Origin: Bordetella genomosp. 11
Lineage (GTDB): Bacteria; Pseudomonadota; Gammaproteobacteria; Burkholderiales; Burkholderiaceae_B
NCBI RefSeq assembly: GCF_002261215.1
Contig: NZ_NEVS01000004.1
Location: forward strand, 4,650,001-4,714,000
DNA: 64,000 nt
Direction of reading: 5' to 3'
Made by a program: the position numbers and the translations under genes. This document shows positions 31,960-42,965 of the stretch, piece by piece. Numbering within the stretch: the first letter of the stretch is position 1; the number at the start of each line of letters is the position of its first letter. The notes beneath the pieces were generated by a model, which ran no database searches, had not been told where the DNA came from, and saw nothing but the letters and a program-made list of their open reading frames with translations.

Positions 31960-34857
31960 ATGGACGCGATACGCATTCGGGGTGCACGCACCCATAACCT
32001 GAAGAATGTCTCGCTGGATCTGCCTCGGCAGAAACTGGTGGTGATGACGGGTCTGTCCGGTTCGGGCAAATCTTCGCTCGCGTTCGACACACTATACGCG
32101 GAGGGCCAGCGGCGATACGTTGAAAGCCTTTCGGCCTACGCGCGGCAGTTCCTGCAACTCATGGACAAGCCGGATGTCGATCTGATCGAGGGCCTGTCCC
32201 CGGCGATTTCCATCGAGCAAAAGGCGGCGGGCCACAACCCGCGCTCGACGGTCGGCACCATCACGGAAATCCACGATTACCTGCGGCTGCTGTTCGCCCG
32301 CGTGGGCACCCCGTACTGCCCCGATCACGGCTTGCCGCTGCAGGCGCAAAGCGTCAGCCAGATGGTCGACACCGTGCTGGGCTGGCAGGCCGATACGCGG
32401 CTGGCGATACTCGCGCCGGTCGCCCGCGCGCGCAAAGGCAGCTTCGAGGACGAAGTCGCCAGCCTGCAGGCGCAGGGTTATGTGCGGCTGCGCGTGGACG
32501 GGCAAATGGTCGAAATCGACAGCATGCCGCCGCTGAAGAAAACGGAAAAGCACGACATCGATGTCGTGATCGACCGCCTGCGCGTGCGCGCCGAAAGCGG
32601 GCAGCGCCTGGCGGAAAGCTTCGAAACCGCGCTGGCGCTGGCCGACGGCCGCGTCGTGGCGCTGAATATGGACAACGAGCGCGAACAGGTGTTTTCCAGC
32701 CGCTATGCCTGTCCGGTATGCAGCCACAGCCTGCCCGAACTGGAACCGCGCCTGTTCAGCTTCAACAATCCGATGGGTGCCTGTCCCTCGTGCGACGGCA
32801 TCGGCCAGGTCGGTTTTTTCGATCCCAAACGGGTGGTGGCGTTTCCGGAACTCAGCCTGGCGGCGGGCGCCATCCGTGGCTGGGACCGCCGCAACGCCTT
32901 CACGCATTCGCTGCTGACCAGCCTGGCGGCGCATTACGAATTCGATATCGAGGCGCCGTTCGAAAGCCTGCCCGACGCCGTGCGCGACAAGGTGCTGTAC
33001 GGCTCCGGCGACGAGGAAATCGCCTTCGTCTATCTGAACGAAAAAGGCCGCAGCACGGTCAAGCGGCATGTCTTCGAAGGCGTCATCCCCAATCTGGAAC
33101 GGCGCTGGAAGGAAACCGATTCCGCCACGGTGCGTGAAGAACTGGGCAAATACCGCAACATCAAGGTATGCCCGGACTGCCATGGCTCGCGCCTGCGCGC
33201 CGAAGCGCGCCACGTGTTGATCGGCGACGAAAAGCGCGACACCAGCGAACGCCGCGGCCTGGCCATCTACGAAGTGGAAGGCATGCCGCTGTCGGAATGC
33301 CTGCGCTGGTTCCAGGAACTTTCGCTGACGGGCGCCAAGCAGGAAATCGCGCAACGCATCGTGCGCGAGATCGAGGCGCGCCTGAGCTTCCTCAACAACG
33401 TGGGCCTGAACTACCTGTCGCTGGACCGCAGCGCGGACACCATATCGGGCGGCGAGGCCCAACGCATCCGGCTGGCCAGCCAGATCGGTTCGGGCCTGAC
33501 GGGCGTCATGTACGTGCTGGACGAGCCCTCCATCGGCTTGCACCAGCGCGACAACGACCGGCTCATCGGCACCCTGCAGCATCTGCGCGACCTGGGCAAC
33601 AGCGTGATCGTGGTGGAACACGACGAAGACATGATCCGCTCCGCCGACTGGGTGGTGGATATGGGCCCTGGCGCCGGCGAGCACGGCGGCCAGGTCGTCG
33701 CGCAGGGCACGCCCGCGCAGGTAGAGGACGACGCGCAATCGTTGACGGGGCAATACCTCAGCGGACGCCGCGCCATCCAGGTGCCGCAGCGCCGTCCCGT
33801 GGACGACGAATTGCCCTGGCTGGTGGTGGCGGGCGCCAGCGGCAACAACCTGAAGGACGTGGACCTGCGCGTGCCCGCCGGCCGGCTGGTCTGCGTGACC
33901 GGCGTGTCCGGCTCGGGTAAATCCACACTGATCAACGACACGCTGGCGGTGGCGGTATCGCGCCAGCTGCATCACGCGCAGACCGAACCGGCGCCCTTCG
34001 TCTCCCTGGAAGGCCTGGAACACTTCGACAAAATCATCAGCGTCGACCAAAGCCCCATCGGCCGCACGCCACGCAGCAATCCGGCGACCTACACCGGGCT
34101 GTTCACGCCCATCCGCGAACTGTTCGCCGGGGTCCCGGAAGCGCGGGCGCGCGGCTACGACCCGGGCCGCTTCAGCTTCAACGTCAAGGGCGGCCGCTGC
34201 GAAGCCTGCCAGGGCGACGGCGTGGTCAAGGTGGAAATGCACTTCCTGCCCGACATGTACGTGCCCTGCGACGTCTGCCAGGGCAAGCGCTACAACCGCG
34301 AAACCCTGGAAATCCGCTACCGGGGGCGCAATGTCAGCGAAGTGCTGGACCTGACGGTGGAACAGGCGCTGGAATATTTCGATTCGGTGCCGGCCATCTC
34401 GCGCAAGCTCCACACGCTGATGGACGTCGGGCTCTCTTACCTGCGCCTGGGCCAGAGCGCGACCACGCTGTCCGGCGGCGAAGCCCAGCGGGTCAAGCTG
34501 TCGCAGGAGCTGTCGCGACGCAGCACCGGACGCACGCTATATATCCTGGACGAACCGACGACCGGGCTGCATTTCCATGACATCGAACTGCTGCTGAAAG
34601 TATTGAACCAGCTGGTCGATGCCGGCAACACGGTACTGGTCATCGAGCACAACCTGGACGTCATCAAGACCGCGGACTGGATCATCGATATGGGTCCCGA
34701 AGGCGGCGACGGCGGCGGCCGCGTGGTGGCCCAGGGCACGCCGGAATCCGTCGCCGAGGCCCCGGACAGCCATACGGGCCATTACCTGCGGCGCGTGCTG
34801 GACGTCGCGCGGGGCACACCGCCGGCCGCGACGCCGCTGCGCCGGAAAGCCAAGTAG
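31960..34857 (+). CDS. uvrA: Excinuclease ABC subunit A (UvrA)
   Basis: Damage-recognition ATPase of nucleotide excision repair, 965 residues. It has two ABC ATPase modules: Walker A at 31-39 (GLSGSGKSS) and 648-656 (GVSGSGKST), with signature motifs [11 protein letters not shown] and [11 protein letters not shown]. Two zinc modules are present: CPVC...CPSC near residue 250, and CEAC...CDVC near 750. The insertion region [20 protein letters not shown] is typical. The ATG at 31960 begins the conserved [16 protein letters not shown]; no strong ribosome site is visible, and a TATAGT at 31922-31927 could be its -10 element. Confidence 0.97.
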   Translation: MDAIRIRGARTHNLKNVSLDLPRQKLVVMTGLSGSGKSSLAFDTLYAEGQRRYVESLSAYARQFLQLMDKPDVDLIEGLSPAISIEQKAAGHNPRSTVGTITEIHDYLRLLFARVGTPYCPDHGLPLQAQSVSQMVDTVLGWQADTRLAILAPVARARKGSFEDEVASLQAQGYVRLRVDGQMVEIDSMPPLKKTEKHDIDVVIDRLRVRAESGQRLAESFETALALADGRVVALNMDNEREQVFSSRYACPVCSHSLPELEPRLFSFNNPMGACPSCDGIGQVGFFDPKRVVAFPELSLAAGAIRGWDRRNAFTHSLLTSLAAHYEFDIEAPFESLPDAVRDKVLYGSGDEEIAFVYLNEKGRSTVKRHVFEGVIPNLERRWKETDSATVREELGKYRNIKVCPDCHGSRLRAEARHVLIGDEKRDTSERRGLAIYEVEGMPLSECLRWFQELSLTGAKQEIAQRIVREIEARLSFLNNVGLNYLSLDRSADTISGGEAQRIRLASQIGSGLTGVMYVLDEPSIGLHQRDNDRLIGTLQHLRDLGNSVIVVEHDEDMIRSADWVVDMGPGAGEHGGQVVAQGTPAQVEDDAQSLTGQYLSGRRAIQVPQRRPVDDELPWLVVAGASGNNLKDVDLRVPAGRLVCVTGVSGSGKSTLINDTLAVAVSRQLHHAQTEPAPFVSLEGLEHFDKIISVDQSPIGRTPRSNPATYTGLFTPIRELFAGVPEARARGYDPGRFSFNVKGGRCEACQGDGVVKVEMHFLPDMYVPCDVCQGKRYNRETLEIRYRGRNVSEVLDLTVEQALEYFDSVPAISRKLHTLMDVGLSYLRLGQSATTLSGGEAQRVKLSQELSRRSTGRTLYILDEPTTGLHFHDIELLLKVLNQLVDAGNTVLVIEHNLDVIKTADWIIDMGPEGGDGGGRVVAQGTPESVAEAPDSHTGHYLRRVLDVARGTPPAATPLRRKAK

Positions 34858-35018
34858 ACTTCCAACTCACCGGGCAAAGCCGTTTCGCGTCCTGCCCCGG
34901 CGCGCCGGACGCGGCGCGGCGCACGATCGTGGCGCTCGCCGGGCGAAGCGGATTTCCCAGAACGTTCCGTGCGGGCGGACACGTCGCTGCAAACAAGCCG
35001 GACTATCCTGGAGCGCCT

Positions 35019-35684
35019 ATGTACACCCTTCTGATCGGCAATAAAAACTATTCGTCGTGGTCGCTGCGGCCCTGGCTCGCGCTCAGCGCGGGCGGCATTC
35101 CGTTCAAGGAAGAAAAGCTGGCGCTGTACACGCCGGAATTCGCGGCGCGCCTGGCCCCCATTACCCCGGCCGGCACGGTGCCCGTGCTGCTGGACGGCGA
35201 CTTCGCGATCTGGGATTCGCTGGCCATCTGCGAATACGTGGCGGAACGCCATCCGCAGGCGCGGCTGTGGCCGGCCGACCAGAAGGCCCGGGCCCGGGCG
35301 CGCGCGCTGGCGGCGCACATGCACAGCGGCTTCAGCGACCTGCGCAACGTCCTGCCCATGAACATCGAGGCGCTGCTGCCCGGCGTGACCATCACGCCGG
35401 CGGCGCAGCAGGACATCTCGCGCGTGCAGGCCATCTGGCAGGACACCCGGGCGGAATACGGAAAGGGCGGCCCCTTCCTGTTCGGCGGTTTCACCATCGC
35501 CGACGCCTTCTTCGCGCCGGTCGTCTCGCGCTTCATCACCTACGGTGTCACGGCGGCCGCGGGGCCGGTGCGGGAATACATGGACGCCGTGCTGTCCCTG
35601 CCCGCCATGCAGGCATGGATACGCGAGGCAAAGGCGGAAGGGCTGTTCGTGCCGCAGGACGAACCCTACCGCACGCAGCGGTAG
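35019..35684 (+). CDS. Glutathione S-transferase family protein
   Basis: Cytoplasmic protein of 221 residues. The N-terminal thioredoxin-like domain starts YTLLIGNKNYSSWSLRPWLA, where Tyr/Ser residues 10-12 lie at the glutathione-activating position, and contains PAGTVPVLLDGDFAIWDSLA, with the cis-Pro and the gamma-glutamyl-binding DS. The C-terminal all-helical domain contains FLFGGFTIADAFFAPVV, with the N-capping Asp typical of GSTs. It is most like the YfcF-type bacterial GSTs. The electrophile substrate is unknown. ATG 35019 follows CTGGAG. Confidence 0.9.
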   Translation: MYTLLIGNKNYSSWSLRPWLALSAGGIPFKEEKLALYTPEFAARLAPITPAGTVPVLLDGDFAIWDSLAICEYVAERHPQARLWPADQKARARARALAAHMHSGFSDLRNVLPMNIEALLPGVTITPAAQQDISRVQAIWQDTRAEYGKGGPFLFGGFTIADAFFAPVVSRFITYGVTAAAGPVREYMDAVLSLPAMQAWIREAKAEGLFVPQDEPYRTQR

Positions 35685-35867
35685 GCCAGGGGCCTGCACC
35701 GGCGGGTGGAAAATTGCGGCGGCAACGCGCCGCAGGTCGGCCGGATGTCGAAATCCGGTCGAACCGATCGTCGTCATGGAAACGCGCCCGGTTTGCCGGG
35801 CGGCGCCTTGCCATCGATCCACCGTGCCCGGCCGGCACACGGTGCGCAATACAACCGGAGAAAACCC

Positions 35868-37367
35868 ATGACACACGGCATCGAAGGCCGTAAACGTTGG
35901 TACGCCCTGACGGTGCTATGCCTGGGCGTGCTGATGATCGTGCTGGACACAACCATCGTGAACGTGGCGCTGCCCTCCATCCGCGCCGATTTGAGTTTCA
36001 CGGAAACCTCGCTGGTATGGGTGGTCAACGCCTATATGCTGACCTTCGGCGGTTTCCTCCTGCTGGGCGGACGCCTGGGCGACCTGTATGGACACCGGCG
36101 CATGTTCCTGGCCGGCCTGGCATTCTTCACGGTAGCCTCGCTGGCCTGCGGCATGGCGCACACGCGCGAATTCCTGATCGGCGCACGCGCCGTGCAGGGA
36201 TTGGGCGGCGCGGTCGTGTCGGCCGTATCCCTCTCGCTGGTGATGAACCTGTTCACCGAACCGGCGGAGCGCGCCAAGGCCATGGGGATCTACGGCTTCG
36301 TTTGCGCGGGCGGCGGCAGCATCGGCGTACTGCTGGGCGGGCTGCTCACATCCACCCTCAGCTGGCACTGGATCTTCCTGGTCAACCTGCCTATCGGCGT
36401 GGCGGTGTACGCGCTGTGCCTGGCGCTGATTCCGCGAGGCCGCGGCCTGGCCGCGGAAGGTCCGCTGGACATCGGCGGCGCGGTCACCATCACGGCGGCC
36501 CTGATGCTGGCGGTCTATGCCGTCGTCAACGGCAACACGGCGGGATGGGGCTCCCCGCAATCCATCACCATGCTGGCATCGGCGGTGGTCCTTCTGGCGC
36601 TGTTCCTCGTCATCGAATCCCGCGTGCGCGCGCCGCTCGTGCCGCTGCGCCTGTTCCGCCTGCGCAACCTGGCAATTTCCAACATCGTCGGCGTGCTGTG
36701 GGCGGCCGCGATGTTCGCCTGGTTTTTTATCTCCGCGCTGTATCTGCAATTGGTACTGGGCTACGACGCCATGAAGGTCGGCCTGTCCTTCCTGCCGGCC
36801 AACCTCATCATGGCGGCGTTCTCACTGGGGCTATCGGCACGGCTGGTCATGCGCTTCGGCATCCGGGCGCCGCTGGGCATCGGCCTGCTGATCGCCGCCG
36901 TCGGCCTGGTGCTGTTCGGCTACGCCCCCGCGCAGGGAAGTTTCGTCCTGCACGTGCTGCCGGGGATGCTATTGCTGGGCCTGGGGGCGGGCATCGCCTT
37001 CAATCCCGTTCTGCTGGCGGCGATGAGCGACGTGCAGCCCAGCGAATCCGGCCTGGCATCGGGCATCGTCAATACCTCTTTCATGATGGGCGGATCGCTG
37101 GGCCTGGCGGTACTGGTCAGCCTGGCCGCGGCGCGCACCGGCATGGCGCAGGCCGCGGGCACGGCCCCGGCCATCGCGCTGAACCAGGGATACCAGCTCG
37201 CCTTCCTGTGCGGCGCGGCATTTGCGCTGGCGGCCGCGATCCTGGGCGGATGCTGGCTGCGCACGCGCCTGCAGGCGGATCACGGCGAACGTGCGGAGCA
37301 CGCAGAGCGCGGGGACCACGGTTCGACCGCGGAAACGCTGCCGCAGGGTTCCGGCTCGCATCGCTGA
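35868..37367 (+). CDS. MFS drug transporter, DHA2 (EmrB/QacA) family
   Basis: Inner-membrane proton-driven efflux protein of 499 residues with about 14 membrane segments, as in the DHA2 family. The motif D1-like LDTTIVNVALPSIRADL lies in TM1, the motif A loop is GGRLGDLYGHRRMFLAG, and the family motif C appears as GGGSIGVLLGGLLTSTLSWHWIFLVN, here in TM5-6. The C-terminal tail is charged (HGERAEHAERGDHG). No membrane-fusion partner gene is adjacent. ATG 35868 follows CCGGAG. The drug or metabolite exported is unknown. Confidence 0.9.
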   Translation: MTHGIEGRKRWYALTVLCLGVLMIVLDTTIVNVALPSIRADLSFTETSLVWVVNAYMLTFGGFLLLGGRLGDLYGHRRMFLAGLAFFTVASLACGMAHTREFLIGARAVQGLGGAVVSAVSLSLVMNLFTEPAERAKAMGIYGFVCAGGGSIGVLLGGLLTSTLSWHWIFLVNLPIGVAVYALCLALIPRGRGLAAEGPLDIGGAVTITAALMLAVYAVVNGNTAGWGSPQSITMLASAVVLLALFLVIESRVRAPLVPLRLFRLRNLAISNIVGVLWAAAMFAWFFISALYLQLVLGYDAMKVGLSFLPANLIMAAFSLGLSARLVMRFGIRAPLGIGLLIAAVGLVLFGYAPAQGSFVLHVLPGMLLLGLGAGIAFNPVLLAAMSDVQPSESGLASGIVNTSFMMGGSLGLAVLVSLAAARTGMAQAAGTAPAIALNQGYQLAFLCGAAFALAAAILGGCWLRTRLQADHGERAEHAERGDHGSTAETLPQGSGSHR

Positions 37368-37492
37368 GGGACCCGGGATGCACCGATAGCGCGCCGGCAG
37401 CAACACCGAGGCGCGGAAGCCGGCGCAGGCCCGGGCAGACCCGCACATGACACGACGCACCGGTCCCGGCGGGCCTCTGGCGCCCACGCGGG

Positions 37493-38626
37493 CTAGGACA
37501 TATCGAACAGCCGCTTGTGCTCGCGCATCGCGTAGCGGTCCGTCATGCCGGCGATGTAGTCGGCGATCGCGCGGGCCTGTCCGTCGCGCCGCTGGTAATC
37601 GGGCGGCAGCAAACGGGGATCCGACAAAAACGCGGTGAACAGGTCCCGCACGATGCGCCGCGCCTTGGATGTCATGCGCATCACGCGGAAATGCCGGTAC
37701 AGGTTTTCGAACAGGAAGCGCTTCAACTCGTCCGCTTCGGCGCGGGTCTCTTCGGAGAATCCCACCAGCGCCGGCGCCTCGCGCACATCCTCCACGCTCC
37801 CGGGCCGATGCTGCGCGATGCGGGCCGCGGTGTGCGTGGTCAGGTCGACAATCAGCGTATTGATCATGCGCCGGATGGTCTCGGCGATCATGCGCCGCTG
37901 CGAGACATCCGGATACTGCGCGACAACCGCGTCGTAATGGCGCGCGAAGAAGCGGACCTGCCGCAGCTGCTCCACGGTGACCAGCCCGGAACGCAGGCCG
38001 TCGTCGATGTCGTGGTTGTTGTAGGCGACTTCATCCGCCAGGTTGGCCAGCTGGGCTTCCAGCGACGGGCGCCGCCTGCGGATGAAGCGCTCGCCGACGG
38101 CACCCAGCTGCCGCGCATGGGCCAGCGAGCAATGCTTGAGTATGCCTTCGCGCGTTTCGAAGCACAGGTTCAGGCCATTGAAGGCCGCGTAGCGTTCTTC
38201 CAGCTCATCGACCACGCGCAGGCTTTGCAGGTTATGTTCGAAGCCGCCGGCGCCGGGCGCCAGCTCGTGCATGCAGGCGTTCAGTTCATCCTGGCCGGCG
38301 TGGCCGAAAGGCGTGTGGCCCAGGTCATGGGCCAACGAGATGGCCTCGGTCAGTTCCTCGTTCACGCGCAGGCTGCGGGCCAGCGTGCGCGCGATCTGCG
38401 CGACTTCCAGGCTGTGCGTCAGCCGCGTGCGGAAAAGATCGCCCTCGTGGTTGATGAAGACCTGGGTCTTGTATTCCAGGCGGCGGAACGCCGTGCAATG
38501 GATGATGCGGTCGCGATCGCGCTGGAATTCGCTGCGGTTCTGCGGCGGGGGTTCGGCATGCGCGCGACCCCGGCTGTGGAGGGGATTGGCGGCGTAGGCA
38601 GCCAGTATGTCCGCGACTGTGTTCAT
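37493..38626 (-). CDS. dgt: Deoxyguanosinetriphosphate triphosphohydrolase-like protein
   Basis: HD-domain dNTP triphosphohydrolase of 377 residues, releasing deoxynucleoside and triphosphate, and acting in dNTP pool control. The metal-binding residues are in [17 protein letters not shown] (first His), [16 protein letters not shown] (the HD pair and catalytic His) and [14 protein letters not shown] (last Asp). The N-terminal [26 protein letters not shown] is the family's dNTP-binding entry region. It is the last gene of an aroK-aroB-dgt order on the minus strand, 47 bases after aroB. Confidence 0.93.
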   Translation of the reverse strand: MNTVADILAAYAANPLHSRGRAHAEPPPQNRSEFQRDRDRIIHCTAFRRLEYKTQVFINHEGDLFRTRLTHSLEVAQIARTLARSLRVNEELTEAISLAHDLGHTPFGHAGQDELNACMHELAPGAGGFEHNLQSLRVVDELEERYAAFNGLNLCFETREGILKHCSLAHARQLGAVGERFIRRRRPSLEAQLANLADEVAYNNHDIDDGLRSGLVTVEQLRQVRFFARHYDAVVAQYPDVSQRRMIAETIRRMINTLIVDLTTHTAARIAQHRPGSVEDVREAPALVGFSEETRAEADELKRFLFENLYRHFRVMRMTSKARRIVRDLFTAFLSDPRLLPPDYQRRDGQARAIADYIAGMTDRYAMREHKRLFDMS

Positions 38627-38673
38627 AGGGCGATCATGGTTGATTCCTGTCTATCGGACCCACGCCGGCACGA

Positions 38674-39750
38674 TCAGCCGACGGTACGCGCCAGCACCCG
38701 CCGCACGGCGTCCTCCGGCGCGGCCCGGGTAATGGCCTGCCCGATACGTGGCGTCAGGACGAAGCGTATCTCGCCGCCTTCCGCTTTTTTGTCCACCCGC
38801 ATCAAGGCCATCCAGCGTTCCGCGCCCAGGTCGGGGGCCGTGGTCGGGCAGCCGATGGCCTCGACCAGCTTCCTGACGCGGGCCACGTCCGCCACGGGGA
38901 AACCGGCCACTTCCGCCGACAGTTCCGCCGCTTGCACCATGCCGCAGCCCACCGCTTCGCCGTGCAGCCATGCGCCATAGCCCAGCCCGGACTCGATCGC
39001 GTGGCCGAAAGTGTGGCCCAGGTTCAGGATGGCGCGCAGGCCGGACTCGCGCTCGTCCTGCGCCACGACCTTGGCCTTCAGTTCGCACGACACCTGGATG
39101 GCATGTCCCAGCACGCGGCGATCCAGCGCGCGCAGCGACGTGGCATGTTCTTCGCACCACGCCCAGAAACCGGCGTCCAGGATCATGCCGTATTTGATGA
39201 CTTCCGCCAGCCCGGCGGACACTTCGCGCGCCGGCAGGGTGGCCAGCACGTCGGTATCGATTTCGACCGCCACCGGCTGGTGGAAAGCGCCGACCATGTT
39301 CTTGCCCAGCGGATGGTTCACGCCGGTCTTGCCGCCGACCGACGAATCCACCTGCGCCAGCAGCGTGGTGGGCACCTGCACGAAGCGGATGCCGCGCATA
39401 TAGACCGCCGCGGCGAACCCCGTCATATCGCCGATCACGCCGCCCCCCAGCGCCACCAGCACGGAACGCCGGTCGAAGCCGTTGGACAGCAGCGCGTCGA
39501 AGATCTGGTTCAGCGTGCGCCAGTCCTTGTGTTCCTCGCCATCGGGCAATTCGATGCGCACGACTTTGCGGCCTGTCCTGGCCAGGGCACGCTCGGCGCG
39601 CTCGGCATACAGGGACGCGACCGTGGGATTGGTGACGAGGCCTATGGCGGTGGCGTCGGCCGGGATGGCCTCGTCCAGGCAATCGAGCCGGCCCGGCGCG
39701 ATACGTATGGGATAGCGGGCGCCGGGAACGGCGACGTCGACGACATTCAT
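38674..39750 (-). CDS. aroB: 3-dehydroquinate synthase
   Basis: Second enzyme of the shikimate pathway (DAHP to 3-dehydroquinate), 358 residues, NAD- and metal-dependent. The NAD-binding motif GGGVIGDMTGFAAAVYMRG and the TTLLAQVDSSVGGKTGVNHP segment are exact family blocks. Metal ligands appear in GLAEVIKYG, in LNLGHTFGHAIE (His) and in LHGEAVGCGM (His). The start codon overlaps the aroK stop as ATGA, so translation of the two is coupled. Confidence 0.97.
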   Translation of the reverse strand: MNVVDVAVPGARYPIRIAPGRLDCLDEAIPADATAIGLVTNPTVASLYAERAERALARTGRKVVRIELPDGEEHKDWRTLNQIFDALLSNGFDRRSVLVALGGGVIGDMTGFAAAVYMRGIRFVQVPTTLLAQVDSSVGGKTGVNHPLGKNMVGAFHQPVAVEIDTDVLATLPAREVSAGLAEVIKYGMILDAGFWAWCEEHATSLRALDRRVLGHAIQVSCELKAKVVAQDERESGLRAILNLGHTFGHAIESGLGYGAWLHGEAVGCGMVQAAELSAEVAGFPVADVARVRKLVEAIGCPTTAPDLGAERWMALMRVDKKAEGGEIRFVLTPRIGQAITRAAPEDAVRRVLARTVG

Positions 39751-40373
39751 GTTTTCTTCTCGTAGGCCTGCAGTTTGGGCACCAGGTGCTTGACGAGGGT
39801 GCTGACGGGGATGCAGCCGGTCTCGATGGTCAGGTCGGCGACTTCCTGGTACAGCGGCTCGCGCCGCGCCAGCAGATCGCGCAACGTAGCGCGCGGATCG
39901 GCGGTGGCCAGCAGCGGCCGGTTGCGGTCGCGGCAGGTGCGGCGATACAGCTCATCCACACTGGCGCGCAGGTAGATGACGATGCCCTGGCGCCGCAACA
40001 CGGCGCGGTTTTCTTCGGCCAGGATGGCGCCGCCCCCGGTGGCCAGCACGATGCCCCGCCGCGCGGCGCAGTTCGCCAGCGCGGCGGCTTCCCGCCGGCG
40101 GAAGCCCGCCTCGCCCTCGATCTCGAAGATCACCGGCACGCGTACCCCGCAGCGGGATTCGAGTTCGTGGTCCAGGTCGACGAACTCGCGGCCCAGCACG
40201 CGCGCCAGCGACCGGCCGATCGTGGTCTTGCCCGCGCCCATCATGCCGACCAGGAAAATCGGCGTGTCGTAAGGCAGGCTGGCCAGCGGCGTGGCGCAGT
40301 TGGCGGCGCAGGTGGCGGATTCGGGTTCGGCTGCCGGCGCGGCGGCCGCGCAATCGGGTTGGGACGCGTTCAT
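39747..40373 (-). CDS. aroK: Shikimate kinase
   Basis: ATP-dependent kinase of 208 residues converting shikimate to shikimate 3-phosphate. The P-loop is GMMGAGKTTIG (about 43-53), the shikimate-binding Asp is in EFVDLDHELE, and the ATGGGAIL loop and the LID arginine region (RDRNRPLL) follow. A 35-residue Ala/Pro-rich N-terminal extension precedes the core. ATG 40373 has no clear alternative start before the P-loop. It is divergent from mrcA over 114 bases, matching the betaproteobacterial arrangement. Confidence 0.95.
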   Translation of the reverse strand: MNASQPDCAAAAPAAEPESATCAANCATPLASLPYDTPIFLVGMMGAGKTTIGRSLARVLGREFVDLDHELESRCGVRVPVIFEIEGEAGFRRREAAALANCAARRGIVLATGGGAILAEENRAVLRRQGIVIYLRASVDELYRRTCRDRNRPLLATADPRATLRDLLARREPLYQEVADLTIETGCIPVSTLVKHLVPKLQAYEKKT

Positions 40374-40487
40374 AAAGCGTATTATCCCATTGGGATCAGT
40401 TGCCCGCGCGCCACACTGAACCACGCTGTTACAGAAACCGCGCGCACACCCGGATCGGGGGCGCGGGTTCCCCGTAAAATCGCGGCG

Positions 40488-42926
40488 ATGAGCAAGCCCC
40501 AGACTCCTACTTCCAAGAAAGAAAAGCCCGATTCGAGCGGCTCCCCCTTTGTCCGTTTCTTCTTCAAGCTGGGCATTTTCTGCGCCGGACTGGCGGGCTG
40601 CGGCTTGCTGCTGGGCGGCATGGCCCTCGCCCTGGCCTGGCCGAACCTGCCCGACCTGCACGCGATGACGGACTACCGTCCGCGCATCCCGCTGCGGGTC
40701 TATACCGCCGACAAAGTGCTGATAGGCGAGTTCGGCGAAGAACGGCGCAACGTGCTGCGCTTCAACGAAATCCCCGACGTCATGAAGTCCGCCGTCCTGG
40801 CCGCGGAGGACGACCGTTTCTACCAGCATGGCGGCATCGACTGGGCCGGCGTGGTGCGGGCGGGGCTGACCAACCTGATCAGCATGTCGAAGTCGCAGGG
40901 CGCCAGCACCATCACGATGCAGGTGGCGCGCAACTTCTACCTGTCGTCCGAAAAGACCTACACCCGCAAGTTCTACGAACTGCTGCTGACGTTCAAGATC
41001 GAGTCCAGCCTGAGCAAGGACCAGATCCTCGAGCTATACATGAACCAGATCTATCTGGGACATCGCGCCTATGGCTTCGCCGCGGCGTCGCGCACCTACT
41101 TCGGCAAGCCGCTGTCGCAGATCACACCGGCGGAAGCCGCGATGCTGGCAGGCATCCCGAAGGCGCCGTCGCGCTTCAATCCCATTTCCAACCTGCCGCG
41201 CGCGGAAGTGCGCCAGCACTACGTTCTGGGCCGCATGCGCAGCCTGGGCTACCTGACGGACCCGGAATACCAAGAGGCGATGGCCCAGCCCATCGTCATC
41301 AAGTCGGCGGAAGGCACGCCGGCCGGGGGCTACTCCATCCATGGCGAGTACGTGGCCGAACTGGCGCGCCAGCTGCTCTATGGCGTGTACCAGGACAACG
41401 TCTACTCCCGCGGCATCAATATCTACACGACGGTCCAGTCCAAGGACCAGGAAGTCGCCTACCGGGCCGTGCGCGACGGCGTGCTGGACTACACCCGCCG
41501 CGCGCCTTACCCCGGCCCCGAAGCGCAGCTGGACCTGCCCGCCGGCGTCGAGAAAGATCCGCAAGCCCTGGACGATGTACTGGACGGCGTGCTGGACAAG
41601 TATTCCGACAGCGACGACCTGCTGGTGGCGGTGGTGCTGTCCGCCAGCCCCACTGAAATCAAAGTGGCGCGCAGTTCGCGCGAAGTCATCACCATCAACG
41701 ACAAGAAAGTGCTGTCGGTGGTCGCGCGCGCCCTGAATCCCAAGGCCAAGGACGATCAGCGCATCCGCCGCGGTTCCGTGGTGTACATCCACAAGATCGG
41801 GCCGGACGATTGGGAAGTGTTGAACATGCCGTCGGTGCAGGCGGCCTTCGTCTCGCTGTCGCCGCAGGACGGCGGCATCCGCGCCATGGTGGGCGGCTTC
41901 GATTTCTACCGCGGCAACTTCAATCGTGTCACGCAGGCGTGGCGCCAGCCGGGCTCCAATATCAAGCCGTTCGTCTATTCGGCTGCCCTGGAACGCGGGC
42001 TGACGCCGGCCACGCAGATTTCCGACCAGCCGTTCGCGCTGAGCGCCGCGCAGACCGGATCCAAGGCATGGGCGCCCAAGAACTACGGCAACGAATACGA
42101 ACCCATGCTGACCATGCGGCAGGGCTTGTACAAGTCCAAGAACATGGTTTCCATCCGCATCCTGCAGGCCATCGGCCCCGCGTATGCGCAGGATTACCTG
42201 ACGCGCTTCGGTTTCGACAAATCGCGCCAGCCCGCCGTGCTGCCGCTGGCGCTGGGCGCCGGTTCGGTCACGCCGCTGCAACTGGCGGGCGCCTATTCTG
42301 TATTCGCCAACGGCGGCTACCGCATCACGCCCTACCTGATCGACCGGGTCACCGATAGCAGCGGCAAGGTCATCATGCAGTCCAAACCGCTGGTTGCCGG
42401 CGATTCGGCGGCGCGGGCCATCGATCCGCGCACCGCCTTCGTGATGGACGACATGCTGCGCGGCGTCGCCACCTACGGCACGGCGGCACGCGCCCGCGTC
42501 GTACTCAAGCGCAACGATATCGCGGGCAAGACCGGCACCACCAACGAATCCGTGGACGCCTGGTTCTCCGGCTATACCCCCAGCCTGGAAGCGACGGCGT
42601 GGCTGGGTTATGACCAGCCCAAGTCCCTGGGTTCGCGCGAGACCGGCGGCGGCGCGGCCCTGCCGATCTGGCTGACGTACATGCAGGAAATGCTCAAGGG
42701 CGTCCCGGAGCAGAAACAACGGCCCAGGCCTGATGGGCTGCTTGTCGACAACGGCGAATATTATTTCTCGGAGTTCCCGCCCGGCCAGGCCGTGGCGCGC
42801 CTGGGGCTGCCGGCGCCGGGCTCGGATAGCCTGGGCGATCTCCTGAATTCGCTGCGCGCGGCCAACAGCGACGGCAGGCCCGGCGGGACCAGTTTCGGCG
42901 AAGGATCCGTGCCCGGACAGCAATAG
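40488..42926 (+). CDS. mrcA: Penicillin-binding protein 1A
   Basis: Bifunctional peptidoglycan synthase of 812 residues anchored in the inner membrane by one N-terminal segment (KLGIFCAGLAGCGLLLGGMA). The glycosyltransferase domain has AAEDDRFYQHGGID (catalytic E107), GASTITMQVARNF and QIYLGHRAYGFAAASRTYFG. An OB-like linker follows. The transpeptidase domain has the SxxK nucleophile at S490 (GSNIKP), SKN in LYKSKNMVS and KTGT at 681-684. The frame is open far upstream, but that part is the aroK shadow; ATG 40488 gives the expected short cytoplasmic tail. TAAAAT lies just upstream at 40475-40480. Confidence 0.96.
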   Translation: MSKPQTPTSKKEKPDSSGSPFVRFFFKLGIFCAGLAGCGLLLGGMALALAWPNLPDLHAMTDYRPRIPLRVYTADKVLIGEFGEERRNVLRFNEIPDVMKSAVLAAEDDRFYQHGGIDWAGVVRAGLTNLISMSKSQGASTITMQVARNFYLSSEKTYTRKFYELLLTFKIESSLSKDQILELYMNQIYLGHRAYGFAAASRTYFGKPLSQITPAEAAMLAGIPKAPSRFNPISNLPRAEVRQHYVLGRMRSLGYLTDPEYQEAMAQPIVIKSAEGTPAGGYSIHGEYVAELARQLLYGVYQDNVYSRGINIYTTVQSKDQEVAYRAVRDGVLDYTRRAPYPGPEAQLDLPAGVEKDPQALDDVLDGVLDKYSDSDDLLVAVVLSASPTEIKVARSSREVITINDKKVLSVVARALNPKAKDDQRIRRGSVVYIHKIGPDDWEVLNMPSVQAAFVSLSPQDGGIRAMVGGFDFYRGNFNRVTQAWRQPGSNIKPFVYSAALERGLTPATQISDQPFALSAAQTGSKAWAPKNYGNEYEPMLTMRQGLYKSKNMVSIRILQAIGPAYAQDYLTRFGFDKSRQPAVLPLALGAGSVTPLQLAGAYSVFANGGYRITPYLIDRVTDSSGKVIMQSKPLVAGDSAARAIDPRTAFVMDDMLRGVATYGTAARARVVLKRNDIAGKTGTTNESVDAWFSGYTPSLEATAWLGYDQPKSLGSRETGGGAALPIWLTYMQEMLKGVPEQKQRPRPDGLLVDNGEYYFSEFPPGQAVARLGLPAPGSDSLGDLLNSLRAANSDGRPGGTSFGEGSVPGQQ

Positions 42927-42965
42927 CCCCGGGCTCGCGCCACGGGCTATCGCACGTGGGGTGCG

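Noticed and set aside
32092..34413. 773-codon minus-strand frame opposite uvrA
   Set aside because: Antisense shadow of uvrA without domains.
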